A DNA stretch of 56,908 bases, taken from Miniphocaeibacter sp012841535 (GTDB lineage Bacteria; Bacillota; Clostridia; Tissierellales; Peptoniphilaceae). Below the pieces are notes generated by a model that saw only the letters and a program-made list of their open reading frames with translations, ran no database searches and was not told where the DNA came from. The stretch is from the NCBI RefSeq assembly GCF_049274025.1, contig NZ_JBASRV010000056.1. The stretch is one strand, 5' to 3'. The translations under genes and the position numbers were made by a program. Shown in pieces: positions 1 to 7,145 of this stretch (position 1 is the stretch's first letter; every line of letters starts with the position of its first letter).

Positions 1-126
1 CCTCCGATTGGTATTTTGTAGTGAATTTATTGTATCGGAAAATGGTTGTTATGTCTCTTTTTTTAAATAAAATGGTGTTGGAGAAGATTTTCATTTTCCT
101 TCACCAATACCATAAATTATAGAACC
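1..126. mobile_element. Terminal end of an ISL3-like insertion sequence (partial)
   Basis: Bases 101-126 are an imperfect inverted copy (22 of 26 positions) of bases 56783-56808 at the other edge of the window. The shared terminus reads GGTTCTATAATTTAT outward-in, followed by a TTG-rich stretch, which from memory resembles ISL3-family terminal repeats. The element would extend leftwards out of the window. Bases 1-100 are inside it and contain no convincing coding sequence; a 38-residue open frame can be read there but is not recognisable. The family assignment is inference; the repeat itself is seen directly. Confidence 0.55.
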
Positions 127-167
127 ATTATTAGAGGTCTTTTTTTGTAAAAATTTAGAAATAAAAA

Positions 168-198
168 TCAGAGTAGAAAAATTTAAATTCCACTCTGA
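168..198 (-). terminator. Rho-independent terminator downstream of lexA
   Basis: TCAGAGT (168-174) pairs with ACTCTGA (192-198), and on the minus strand the stem is followed by TTTTTATTT. It lies about 40 bases after the lexA stop and separates lexA from the IS end. Bases 127-239 hold nothing else that I can recognise. Confidence 0.7.
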
Positions 199-239
199 AA
201 AAAGCCAAATTTTTAGAATATATTATGAATTAATCCTTT

Positions 240-857
240 TTATATATCTCTATATAAACCTATAACTTTACCTAGTATTTCAACTTCTTTTACTATAATG
301 GGAAACATTGTTGAATTTTCAGGTTTTAATTCAACATGATCATTTCTCTTATAGTATCTTTTTACTGTAGCAGATTCATCAATCATAGCTACTACAATAT
401 CACCGTTATTTGCAGTTTTTTGTTGTCTTACTATTATTTTATCCCCATCTAGTATTCCGGCTTCTATCATAGATTCACCTTGTACATTTAGAATAAATAA
501 GTTTCCCTTTGCTGATAATTCAATTGGTAGGGGAAAAGTATCTTCTATATTTTCCAATGCTAAAATAGGTTCACCAGCAGTAACTTTTCCAACAATAGGA
601 ACATCAAAAGTTTCCTTTTTCGAATTGATTTCGTCATATTCTGTATCTATTATTTCTATTGCTCTATTTTTTAGTGGGTCACGTCGTATATAACCTTTAT
701 CTTCAAGTTTTACAATATGACTATGTACAGTAGAAGTTGAACTAATATTTAGTTTAGTACATATTTCTCTTATAGCTGGGGGATAGCCTTTATATTTTAT
801 ATAGGATTTTATATAGTTTAAAATATCTATTTGTTTTTTTGATAAATCATCATACAT
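240..857 (-). CDS. lexA: LexA repressor (SOS regulator, self-cleaving)
   Basis: Represses SOS genes and inactivates itself when RecA filaments stimulate autocleavage. The N-terminal winged helix is at residues 1-70. The cleavage site Ala94-Gly95 lies in VTAGEPILA, and the Ser/Lys dyad is Ser129 (GESM) and Lys166 (ATVK). At 205 residues the length is normal. I chose the ATG at 857 because GAGGTG lies seven bases upstream; a TTG at 872 in the same frame would overlap that ribosome binding site. It is transcribed divergently from yneA, and three LexA boxes in the shared intergenic region imply autoregulation. Confidence 0.97.
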   Translation of the reverse strand: MYDDLSKKQIDILNYIKSYIKYKGYPPAIREICTKLNISSTSTVHSHIVKLEDKGYIRRDPLKNRAIEIIDTEYDEINSKKETFDVPIVGKVTAGEPILALENIEDTFPLPIELSAKGNLFILNVQGESMIEAGILDGDKIIVRQQKTANNGDIVVAMIDESATVKRYYKRNDHVELKPENSTMFPIIVKEVEILGKVIGLYRDI

Positions 858-886
858 TATTAAACACCTCAAATTTTCTTAAATAA

Positions 887-915
887 AGTATATCATATTA
901 AAACTTTACAAACAA
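887..915 (-). promoter_or_regulatory. lexA promoter
   Basis: A minus-strand -35 TTGTTT (915-910) and -10 TATACT (892-887) are separated by 17 bases. The LexA box at 913-926 overlaps the -35, which fits autorepression. Confidence 0.6.
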
Positions 916-926
916 ACAATCGTTCG
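913..926. promoter_or_regulatory. LexA box 1 (lexA side)
   Basis: CAAACAATCGTTCG matches the Gram-positive SOS consensus CGAACRNRYGTTYG at 12 of 14 positions and overlaps the lexA -35. Confidence 0.75.
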
Positions 927-933
927 GAAAAAC

Positions 934-962
934 TTGACAAGCGAACATATATTCGATATTAT
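934..962 (+). promoter_or_regulatory. yneA promoter
   Basis: TTGACA (934-939), a 17-base spacer and TATTAT (957-962) form a strong sigma-A promoter. A LexA box fills the spacer, so LexA binding should block RNA polymerase directly. Confidence 0.75.
942..955. promoter_or_regulatory. LexA box 2 (inside the yneA promoter spacer)
   Basis: CGAACATATATTCG matches 13 of 14 consensus positions and lies between the -35 and -10 of yneA. Confidence 0.85.
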
Positions 963-972
963 ATATAATACA

Positions 973-986
973 AGAACAAATGTACG
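973..986. promoter_or_regulatory. LexA box 3 (yneA leader)
   Basis: AGAACAAATGTACG matches 12 of 14 consensus positions. It sits around or just after the predicted yneA start of transcription and abuts the GGAGG ribosome binding site at 986-990. Confidence 0.65.
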
Positions 987-995
987 GAGGATGTT

Positions 996-1301
996 ATGAA
1001 GAAATATAAAGTAGTTAATAAATTTAGATTTTATAGTTTTATAACTATATCTTTAGCTATAATTTTGTTTTTAGTCTTATTATTTTTTAATATAGGAAGT
1101 TCTTTTGGAGCTAATACTAATAAAACAAAATATGAATATTACACTGTAAGAACAGAGGATACTGTTTGGAATATAGCAGAGAAATATAATAATAAAAATA
1201 AAGCAGATATAAGAGATTTTGTTAATTTTATAATAGAAGAAAACAACATACATGATTCCAATATTATACCTGGAGAAAAAATAAAAGTACCAATTATTTA
1301 A
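996..1301 (+). CDS. yneA: YneA-like SOS cell-division suppressor (TM + LysM)
   Basis: A 101-residue protein with a short basic N-terminus, one membrane segment at about residues 13-34, and a C-terminal LysM domain (YYTVRTEDTVWNIAEKY to the end) that binds peptidoglycan. This architecture, the small size and the divergent position next to lexA match YneA, the SOS-induced protein that delays division until DNA is repaired. GGAGG lies five bases before the ATG. Three LexA boxes upstream make SOS induction very likely. Sequence identity between YneA homologues is low, so the call rests largely on architecture and context. Confidence 0.85.
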   Translation: MKKYKVVNKFRFYSFITISLAIILFLVLLFFNIGSSFGANTNKTKYEYYTVRTEDTVWNIAEKYNNKNKADIRDFVNFIIEENNIHDSNIIPGEKIKVPII

Positions 1302-1316
1302 ATAACTGGTACTTTT
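1283..1316. terminator. Bidirectional terminator between yneA and the Xer recombinase
   Basis: AAAAGTACCA and TGGTACTTTT form a stem spanning the yneA stop codon. A T-run follows on the plus strand (1313-1321) and also on the minus strand, so it can serve both convergent genes. Confidence 0.8.
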
Positions 1317-1329
1317 ATTTTTTATAATA

Positions 1330-2283
1330 TTATAAATCACCTAAAGGATTTTTATTAATTGCACTCCTTAGACTTTCGTCATCTACATGAGTATAAATTT
1401 GAGTAGTAGCTACAGAAGTGTGTCCAAGAATTTCTTGTAGTATTTTTATATCAACATCTCCATGTTTATACATTAAGGTAGCAGCAGTGTGCCTTAATTT
1501 GTGAGTAGAGTATATAGATGTATCAAAACCGGATAATTCCAAATAGTAATCAACTCTTCGTTGAATAGCTCTATTACTCATTTTACTTTTCCTAATACTT
1601 AAAAATAAAAATTCATCATCAGTTTCAGGTCTAATTTTTAAATATTCATCAATAGCTGTATTACATGATTTATTTAAATATATAGTTCTTTCTTTATTTC
1701 CTTTTCCTATAACCTTTAAAGTATCATCTTTTATATCCGATATTTTAATATTGGATAATTCAGACAATCTCATTCCACAGTTTAGAAATAGGATTAAAAT
1801 AGCCTGGTCTCTTTTTCTTATTATTTCATTTTCAACATTTTCTACAGATTTTATCAATCTTATAGACTCATCTAAGGTAAGGTAGACTGGATTACGTTTT
1901 TGTTTTTTTGGTATCTCCAATTCTTCACTAGGGTTAATATCTATTATTTTTCTAATATTTAACAAATATTTAAAAAAAGACCTTATACTAGAGGCTTTTC
2001 TAGCTCTTGTAGTAGCACTATCATTATAATTCCTGTCTAAAAAAGCAAGGTATGAATGTATATCTGAAAGCTGAATTTTTTTCAAATATTCTTCAGGGAA
2101 ATTAGAAATATCAATTTCATCAATATTATTATCTGTAAATTTATTTAAGTTGAATCTATAAGTAATAAATTTTAGAAATTTAGAAATATCATATCCATAT
2201 TCCTTTGTAGTATTAGGGGAGCGACCTTTAATGGTTTCCATATAGTCTAAATAATCGTTTAGTATTAATGGGTAGTTTAACAA
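1330..2283 (-). CDS. XerC/XerD-type tyrosine recombinase
   Basis: A 317-residue tyrosine recombinase with an N-terminal SAM-like core-binding domain (about 1-110) and a C-terminal catalytic domain. The catalytic set is complete: Arg172 (GMRLSEL), a Lys in GKGNKER, His261-x-x-Arg264 (HKLRH), His288 (LGHTS) and the nucleophile Tyr297 (IYTH). Its length fits a chromosome-dimer-resolving Xer protein. I cannot say from sequence whether it is XerC, XerD or a solo Xer. Translation starts at a TTG seven bases after GGAGG. A perfect palindrome lies at its predicted promoter start (see 2308-2341). Confidence 0.9.
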   Translation of the reverse strand: MLNYPLILNDYLDYMETIKGRSPNTTKEYGYDISKFLKFITYRFNLNKFTDNNIDEIDISNFPEEYLKKIQLSDIHSYLAFLDRNYNDSATTRARKASSIRSFFKYLLNIRKIIDINPSEELEIPKKQKRNPVYLTLDESIRLIKSVENVENEIIRKRDQAILILFLNCGMRLSELSNIKISDIKDDTLKVIGKGNKERTIYLNKSCNTAIDEYLKIRPETDDEFLFLSIRKSKMSNRAIQRRVDYYLELSGFDTSIYSTHKLRHTAATLMYKHGDVDIKILQEILGHTSVATTQIYTHVDDESLRSAINKNPLGDL

Positions 2284-2307
2284 AGTAGGGCCTCCTTTAA
2301 AATTTTT

Positions 2308-2341
2308 AAGTAGTCACAAAATAATAGTTTTGTGACTACTT
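2308..2341. repeat. Perfect 14-bp inverted repeat with 6-bp spacer upstream of the Xer gene
   Basis: AAGTAGTCACAAAA (2308-2321), spacer TAATAG, then TTTTGTGACTACTT (2328-2341). There is no T-run on either side, so it is not a typical terminator. It coincides with the expected transcription start of the recombinase gene, so it could be an operator, a recombinase binding site, or a 5'-end stabilising hairpin. Confidence 0.8.
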
Positions 2342-2343
2342 AA

Positions 2344-2372
2344 ACTATAAACCATAAAATAGTAATTGTAAA
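2344..2372 (-). promoter_or_regulatory. Promoter of the Xer recombinase gene
   Basis: -35 TTTACA (2372-2367), 17-base spacer, -10 TATAGT (2349-2344) on the minus strand. Transcription would begin near 2337, inside the inverted repeat. Confidence 0.55.
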
Positions 2373-2432
2373 GAGTTAAATACAATATTTAAACAAATAG
2401 CGATCTTTATAGTTAAAGATTAAGCATAATTA

Positions 2433-2466
2433 AAAAAAGTAAACTATGTATCTAGTTTACTTTTTT
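2433..2466 (-). terminator. Terminator of the PHP-aminotransferase operon
   Basis: A perfect 14-bp stem (AAAAAAGTAAACTA / TAGTTTACTTTTTT) with a 6-base loop spans the aminotransferase stop codon and runs into a T-tract on the minus strand. The stem is symmetrical in its A/T ends, so it could also work on the plus strand. Confidence 0.8.
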
Positions 2467-3642
2467 AGAAAGGTCAATTAATCTTTCCAATGCTGTTTTT
2501 ATTGTATTTTTATCAGTTGCATAAGAAATCCTTATGTAATTATCGTTACCAAAAGCAATTCCCGGTAAAATAGCTACTTGAAAATCATCTAATAGTATAT
2601 TTGCCAAATCAGATGCATTATTAATTTCTAAACCATTATATTTTTTTCCAATAAAATATTTAATATTAATGAAGCCATAAAAAGCTCCTTGTGGTCTAAT
2701 CATATCTAATGTACCTGAATTACTAATTAAATCATATACTAAATTAGAGCGATTTTTAAATTGTACAATCATATCTTCAATTTCATTTTTTTCATCTTTT
2801 AGTGCAATATATCCAGCATATTGTGCTATTGAATTTGCACAGGAAGTTGCATGGCTTTGAATTTTATTCATTAATTTAATTAAATCATCATTAGCTGTAC
2901 AATAGCCTAAACGCCATCCAGTCATTGCATAGCTTTTAGAAAAGCCACCAATAGTAATGGTAATATTCTTAATTTCCTCATTAAAGGAAGCAATACTATA
3001 ATGTTGACTAACAAAATTTAATCTTTCATAGATTTCATCTGATATAATAAAAATATTATTTTTTAAAGCCCAATTTGCAATTTCCATTAGTTCATCTTTG
3101 GAATAAACTGCACCAGTAGGATTAGATGGATTTGTAATAATAAGAACTTTACTTTTACTAGTTAAATATTTATCTAAATCAGAAACAGTTACTTTAAAGT
3201 CATTATTATAGCTTGTTTCTACAGTTACAGGTACTCCACTTGCAATTTTTGTCATTTCAGGATAGCTAACCCAATAAGGTGAAGGAATTAACACCTCATC
3301 TCCAGGATTACAAATAGCCATTAAGGCATTGAGAAGTGATTGTTTTGCCCCAGTTGAAACTATAACGTTATTAGGTGAATAATCTAAATTATTAAAAGTT
3401 AAAAGTTTCTTACATATTTCCGTTCTTAATTCTATTGTGCCATTTGCAGGTGTGTATCTTGTTAATCCTTTATTAATAGCGTCAATACCTGCCAATCTAA
3501 TATATTCTGGTGTATCGAAGTCTGGTTCACCAGCTGTTAAATCCAATACAGGTATACCTTCTTTTATTAAATCCTTTGCTTTTGTTGAAAGAGCTAAAGT
3601 CATAGACGTAGCTAAACTTTCAATTCTTTTACTATATTTCAT
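2452..3642 (-). CDS. Pyridoxal-phosphate aminotransferase, class I (aspartate aminotransferase-like)
   Basis: A 396-residue fold-type I aminotransferase, probably transferring amino groups between aspartate and 2-oxoglutarate. Visible motifs: VSTGAKQSL (cofactor phosphate region, about 95-103), NPSNPTGAVYS (171-181), SDEIYE (201-206) and the PLP lysine Lys236 in GGFSKSYAMTGWRLGY. The length is typical. A G-rich ribosome binding site precedes the ATG. It follows the PHP gene by five bases, so the two are probably co-transcribed. Substrate preference cannot be read from sequence; alanine, aromatic and prephenate aminotransferases share these motifs. Confidence 0.88.
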   Translation of the reverse strand: MKYSKRIESLATSMTLALSTKAKDLIKEGIPVLDLTAGEPDFDTPEYIRLAGIDAINKGLTRYTPANGTIELRTEICKKLLTFNNLDYSPNNVIVSTGAKQSLLNALMAICNPGDEVLIPSPYWVSYPEMTKIASGVPVTVETSYNNDFKVTVSDLDKYLTSKSKVLIITNPSNPTGAVYSKDELMEIANWALKNNIFIISDEIYERLNFVSQHYSIASFNEEIKNITITIGGFSKSYAMTGWRLGYCTANDDLIKLMNKIQSHATSCANSIAQYAGYIALKDEKNEIEDMIVQFKNRSNLVYDLISNSGTLDMIRPQGAFYGFINIKYFIGKKYNGLEINNASDLANILLDDFQVAILPGIAFGNDNYIRISYATDKNTIKTALERLIDLSKKVN

Positions 3643-3647
3643 ATATT

Positions 3648-4478
3648 TTATATCCCCCTTGTTCTTATTTTATGAAGAGCCTTAATCCTCTTAATATTTT
3701 TATTGTTTAAGGTAAATTTTCCTATATATTTATAGTTGTTAATAACTTTACCATGACAATCACTGCCGCAAGTTTGTATTAAGTTAAATTTACTGGAAAT
3801 ATTATAATATTTTTCAATTTGTTCTAAACTATGTTTAGAATTTATAATTTCAAGGCCATCTATTCCATTCATAATAATATCATATACAATACTATCATCG
3901 CCAATATCGCCAGGATGAGCTAAAATAGAAACTCCTCCAGATTTTTTTATTGTATTAATAATATCTGTATATGAAATAGAAGTCTTTTTAACATAGGCTA
4001 ATCCATCGTTACCTAAATATTTTTCAAAGGCCTCTTTAATAGATGAGCAAATTTTTTTATCGACTAGAATTTGTGCAAGATGACTTCTGCTTACTATATC
4101 TTTACTTGAATATTGTTCTATTTCATCTTGTCTAATATTTATATTTAAATTAGAAAGTTTTTCTATAATTTTTTTTGTCCTAATAATTCTATTTTCCTTA
4201 GCTATTTTTATTAAATCATTAATGTCTTTATTGTGTATGTCAATATAGTATCCTAAAATGTGTACTTCTTTGTTATCTATTGTAACACTGAATTCAACTC
4301 CAGGAATAAAATCTAACTTATATTTTTTAGAAAGCTCAATAGCTTCTTTAATTCCGTTAATAGTATCATGGTCAGTTAAAGAAAAACCCTGTAAATTTAA
4401 ATTAAAAATATTTTTAACAATATCGTCTACTGTATTTATACCATCGGAATAAATAGAATGTAAGTGTAAATCGTACAT
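3648..4478 (-). CDS. PHP-domain metal-dependent phosphoesterase (TrpH/YciV-like)
   Basis: A 276-residue PHP-domain protein. Metal ligands are evident in DLHLHSIYSDG (His5, His7, Asp12), GFSLTDHDT, GVEFS, ILAHPGD and CGSDCHG. Relatives of this size are RNase AM/nucleoside 3',5'-bisphosphate phosphatases, which degrade 3'-phosphoadenosine 5'-phosphate or trim short RNA 5' ends; this substrate is inferred from family membership. It is cytoplasmic with no signal peptide, and it lies five bases upstream of the aminotransferase gene in one transcription unit. Confidence 0.85.
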   Translation of the reverse strand: MYDLHLHSIYSDGINTVDDIVKNIFNLNLQGFSLTDHDTINGIKEAIELSKKYKLDFIPGVEFSVTIDNKEVHILGYYIDIHNKDINDLIKIAKENRIIRTKKIIEKLSNLNINIRQDEIEQYSSKDIVSRSHLAQILVDKKICSSIKEAFEKYLGNDGLAYVKKTSISYTDIINTIKKSGGVSILAHPGDIGDDSIVYDIIMNGIDGLEIINSKHSLEQIEKYYNISSKFNLIQTCGSDCHGKVINNYKYIGKFTLNNKNIKRIKALHKIRTRGI

Positions 4479-4541
4479 TATCTTCTCCTAATATCTATTA
4501 ATTGTCTAAATATATTATATTATAGTATATTGAATAAAAAA

Positions 4542-4569
4542 AAACTATTACATAATTATGTAATAGTTT
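4542..4569 (-). terminator. Terminator of rny
   Basis: A perfect 12-bp stem (AAACTATTACAT / ATGTAATAGTTT, loop AATT) just after the rny stop, followed on the minus strand by a nine-base T-run. Confidence 0.85.
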
Positions 4570-4575
4570 GATTTT

Positions 4576-6120
4576 CTATTTTGCATAATCTGTTACTCGG
4601 CTTTCCCTTATAACATTGACTTTGATTTGACCTGGATATTCTAATTCATCTTCAATTCTTGTAGAAATATCTCTAGCCAAAACAATCATTTCATCTTCAG
4701 AAATTTCTTCAGGTTTAACCATTATTCTTAATTCTCTACCTGCTTGTATAGCAAAGGATTTATCTACTCCTTTGAAAGAGTTTGAAATTTCTTCCAAGTT
4801 TTCTAATCTTTGAATATAATTTTCAATAGCTTCTCTTCTAGCACCTGGTCTAGCAGCTGAAATTGCATCAGCAGCTTGTACTAAAACAGCCTCTATAGTT
4901 GTTGGTTCAACATCACCATGATGTGACTCAATACAATTAATTACTTCAGGTTTTTCCTTAAATCTTTTGGCAGCCTGTACACCTAATTCTACGTGAGGTC
5001 CTTCAATTTCGTGATCAATTGCTTTACCTATATCATGTAGTAGTCCGCCTCTTTTAGCAAGTTTAACATCTGCTCCTAGTTCAGCAGCCATCATTCCTGC
5101 AATATTAGAAACTTCAATTGAATGTTTTAAAACATTTTGACCATAACTTGTTCTGTAGTGTAACTTTCCTAATAATTTTACAATTTCAGGGTGAATTCCA
5201 TGTACATTGGTTTCGTCACATGCATTTTCACCATTTAATTTTATGGTGTTATCGACTTCTTTAGTAGCTTTTTCCACCATGTCCTCAATTCTTGTTGGAT
5301 GAATTCTCCCATCTAAAATTAATTTTTCAAGAGCAATTCTTGCTACTTCCCTTCTTACAGGATTAAAAGCTGATAAAACTACTGCTTCAGGTGTATCATC
5401 AATAATTAAGTCAACGCCGGTAAGTGTTTCAAAAGCTCTTATGTTTCTTCCTTCTCTACCTATAATTCTACCCTTCATTTCATCATTTGGTAATGAAACG
5501 ACTGAGACAGTAGATTCAGCTACGTAATCGGCAGCATATCTTTGAATAGATGTGGTAATAATTTCTCTGGCATAGGAATCTGCCTTGTCCTTGGTTTTAG
5601 CTTCTAACTCCTTAATAATCATAGCTTGTTCATGAGTAACTTGTTCTCTTAAATCATTAAGTAAAACAGTTTTAGCTTCATCTTGAGTTAAATTAGCAAC
5701 TCGTTCTAATTCTTGAAGTTGTTTATCTACAATTTCTTGAATTTCTTTTTGTTTAATTTCAATATTTTTTAGTTCAGTGTCTAATTTAGTATTTTTTTTC
5801 TCTAAAGCATCACTTTTACGTTCAAGATTTTCTTCTTTTTGTAGAATCCTTTTTTCAGATTTTTGAATTTCTAATCTTCTTTCACGATTTTCATTTTCTT
5901 GTTCGGTTCTTAATTTAAAAATTTCATCTTTTGCTTCTACTAACATAGCTTTTTTAGTTGAGTCAGCTTCTTTATTAGCATCTTCAATTATTTTTGCTGC
6001 ATGAATTTCAGCACTTCCGATATGTTTTTCGGAAATATTTTTTCTCATTAAAAAACCGACTAACAAGCCGATTATAAGGGTAACTATACTAGCTATTGTA
6101 GTAATTAATACGTTATTCAA
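4576..6120 (-). CDS. rny: Ribonuclease Y
   Basis: Membrane-anchored endoribonuclease that initiates mRNA decay. From the N-terminus: one membrane segment (about 5-25), a long coiled coil (about 30-175), a KH domain with GRIIGREGRN (about 217-226) and an HD hydrolase domain with LLHDIGKAIDHE (His-Asp near 362). I start it at the TTG at 6120 because GGGGG lies eight bases before it; the in-frame GTG at 6129, giving three more residues, overlaps that ribosome binding site. It sits downstream of recA and the SbcCD-like module; recA-rny proximity is common in Firmicutes. Confidence 0.95.
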   Translation of the reverse strand: MNNVLITTIASIVTLIIGLLVGFLMRKNISEKHIGSAEIHAAKIIEDANKEADSTKKAMLVEAKDEIFKLRTEQENENRERRLEIQKSEKRILQKEENLERKSDALEKKNTKLDTELKNIEIKQKEIQEIVDKQLQELERVANLTQDEAKTVLLNDLREQVTHEQAMIIKELEAKTKDKADSYAREIITTSIQRYAADYVAESTVSVVSLPNDEMKGRIIGREGRNIRAFETLTGVDLIIDDTPEAVVLSAFNPVRREVARIALEKLILDGRIHPTRIEDMVEKATKEVDNTIKLNGENACDETNVHGIHPEIVKLLGKLHYRTSYGQNVLKHSIEVSNIAGMMAAELGADVKLAKRGGLLHDIGKAIDHEIEGPHVELGVQAAKRFKEKPEVINCIESHHGDVEPTTIEAVLVQAADAISAARPGARREAIENYIQRLENLEEISNSFKGVDKSFAIQAGRELRIMVKPEEISEDEMIVLARDISTRIEDELEYPGQIKVNVIRESRVTDYAK

Positions 6121-6163
6121 ATAACGCACCCCCTAAATAATATTTAATTTTCAATATTCATAA

Positions 6164-6197
6164 AAATATAACAAAATATTAAAATTTTGTTATATTT
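6164..6197 (-). terminator. Terminator of the SbcCD-like module
   Basis: AAATATAACAAAAT pairs with ATTTTGTTATATTT around a 6-base loop and is followed on the minus strand by TTTTTAT. It separates the ATPase operon from rny, which then needs its own promoter in the short gap. Confidence 0.6.
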
Positions 6198-6251
6198 ACA
6201 TACTAAGTATAAGCTTTCGAGGCTTAAAAGTCAAGAAAGATGCTTTAACAA

Positions 6252-6908
6252 TCAAAAGTTTATTGTTTCAATTTTTGAAATTAAATCTTCTTTTATTATT
6301 CTATAACCTTTATTTCCGATTGAGGCAATATGCTCATTATGAGATATTAAAATAATTTGTTTATCGAATTCTTCGGAAACTTTTTTTATAAAATTCGAAA
6401 CATTAAATATATAATCCTCACTAACGTGTTTTGCCGGTTCATCTAAAACTAAAGGACCATCAATACTTGGTTTATATTTTAATAAAAATGCTAGTCTTAA
6501 AGCTAGGGAAAGTATGTCTATTACTCCTCCCCCCCTACTATCTTGAAGTTTGTATTTATATACATTATCATCTTGTCTTTCCAATATGAAAAATTCTGCA
6601 CTATTTTTTCCTCTTGATTGACTTAATTCAATTTCAAATTCTAAATCGTTATTAAAGACTAATTTAAGGCAACTTGTAACAATAGATTTTATTTGTAAAC
6701 TAGCCTGTTCTCTAGAAAAATCTGCTGTTTGTTTCAAAAGGGTATCTACTAGAAGTAAATCTTCATTATTCTCAATTAGTTTATTTATTCTATTATCAAT
6801 TCGATTAATATTATCTTCTATAGCTTTTTTTTGTCCAAGATTTAAATGATATTTTTCTTTTTTCAAATTAAACTTAGCTAGTATTTCATTATAATCTATG
6901 TCTATCAT
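6252..6908 (-). CDS. C-terminal half of a split SbcC/Rad50-like ATPase
   Basis: A 218-residue protein that carries only the C-terminal lobe of an SMC/Rad50-type ATPase. Residues about 25-75 are helical coiled coil. A signature-like segment, DSRGGGVIDILSLALRL (123-139), is followed by Walker B LVLDEPAKHVS (153-163, Asp156-Glu157), a D-loop and an H-loop His in ILISHNEH. No Walker A is present; that is supplied by the separate protein at 7146-8588. Its ATG overlaps the upstream stop as TAATG, so translation is probably coupled. Likely role: with its partner it forms the ATPase head of an SbcCD-like DNA end-processing complex. The role is inferred. Confidence 0.75.
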   Translation of the reverse strand: MIDIDYNEILAKFNLKKEKYHLNLGQKKAIEDNINRIDNRINKLIENNEDLLLVDTLLKQTADFSREQASLQIKSIVTSCLKLVFNNDLEFEIELSQSRGKNSAEFFILERQDDNVYKYKLQDSRGGGVIDILSLALRLAFLLKYKPSIDGPLVLDEPAKHVSEDYIFNVSNFIKKVSEEFDKQIILISHNEHIASIGNKGYRIIKEDLISKIETINF

Positions 6909-7144
6909 TAAATATCCTCTGATAATAACTTACTAGCTTCAAATAAAAGTCCGTCAATTTCATTTTCTAAGTTTGCTATTTCAATTTCTAAATTTTCTGG
7001 TTTAACACCTAATTTTTCAATTTCAACTAAAAGTTCTTCCTTTTGTTTATTTAAACTTTCTAAAGTTGATTCAGCTCTTGCTCTTTTAATTTTTGCATCA
7101 TCTAATCTGTTTTTTAAATTACTAATCTCTTTACTATAATCCAT
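6908..7144 (-). CDS. Small coiled-coil protein between the two ATPase halves
   Basis: A 78-residue, highly charged protein predicted to be a helical hairpin: one helix about 1-43, a turn around LGVKPENLE, and a second helix to the end. No enzyme motif. I start it at the ATG at 7144, one base after the upstream stop, because GAGG lies six bases before it; an upstream in-frame ATG would overlap the preceding gene by 17 bases without such a site. Its position and tight spacing suggest it is a subunit that completes or bridges the coiled-coil arm of the split ATPase. The function is unknown and this role is inference. Confidence 0.6.
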   Translation of the reverse strand: MDYSKEISNLKNRLDDAKIKRARAESTLESLNKQKEELLVEIEKLGVKPENLEIEIANLENEIDGLLFEASKLLSEDI

Positions 7145-7145
7145 T

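Noticed and set aside
1..119. Short open frames in the IS fragment at the left edge
   Set aside because: About 20-40 residues, no recognisable transposase motif, and no start in the window.
1330..2283. Xer recombinase as an integrase of a genomic island
   Set aside because: It has Xer length and complete motifs, is surrounded by core genes, and there is no tRNA, attachment duplication or cargo next to it.
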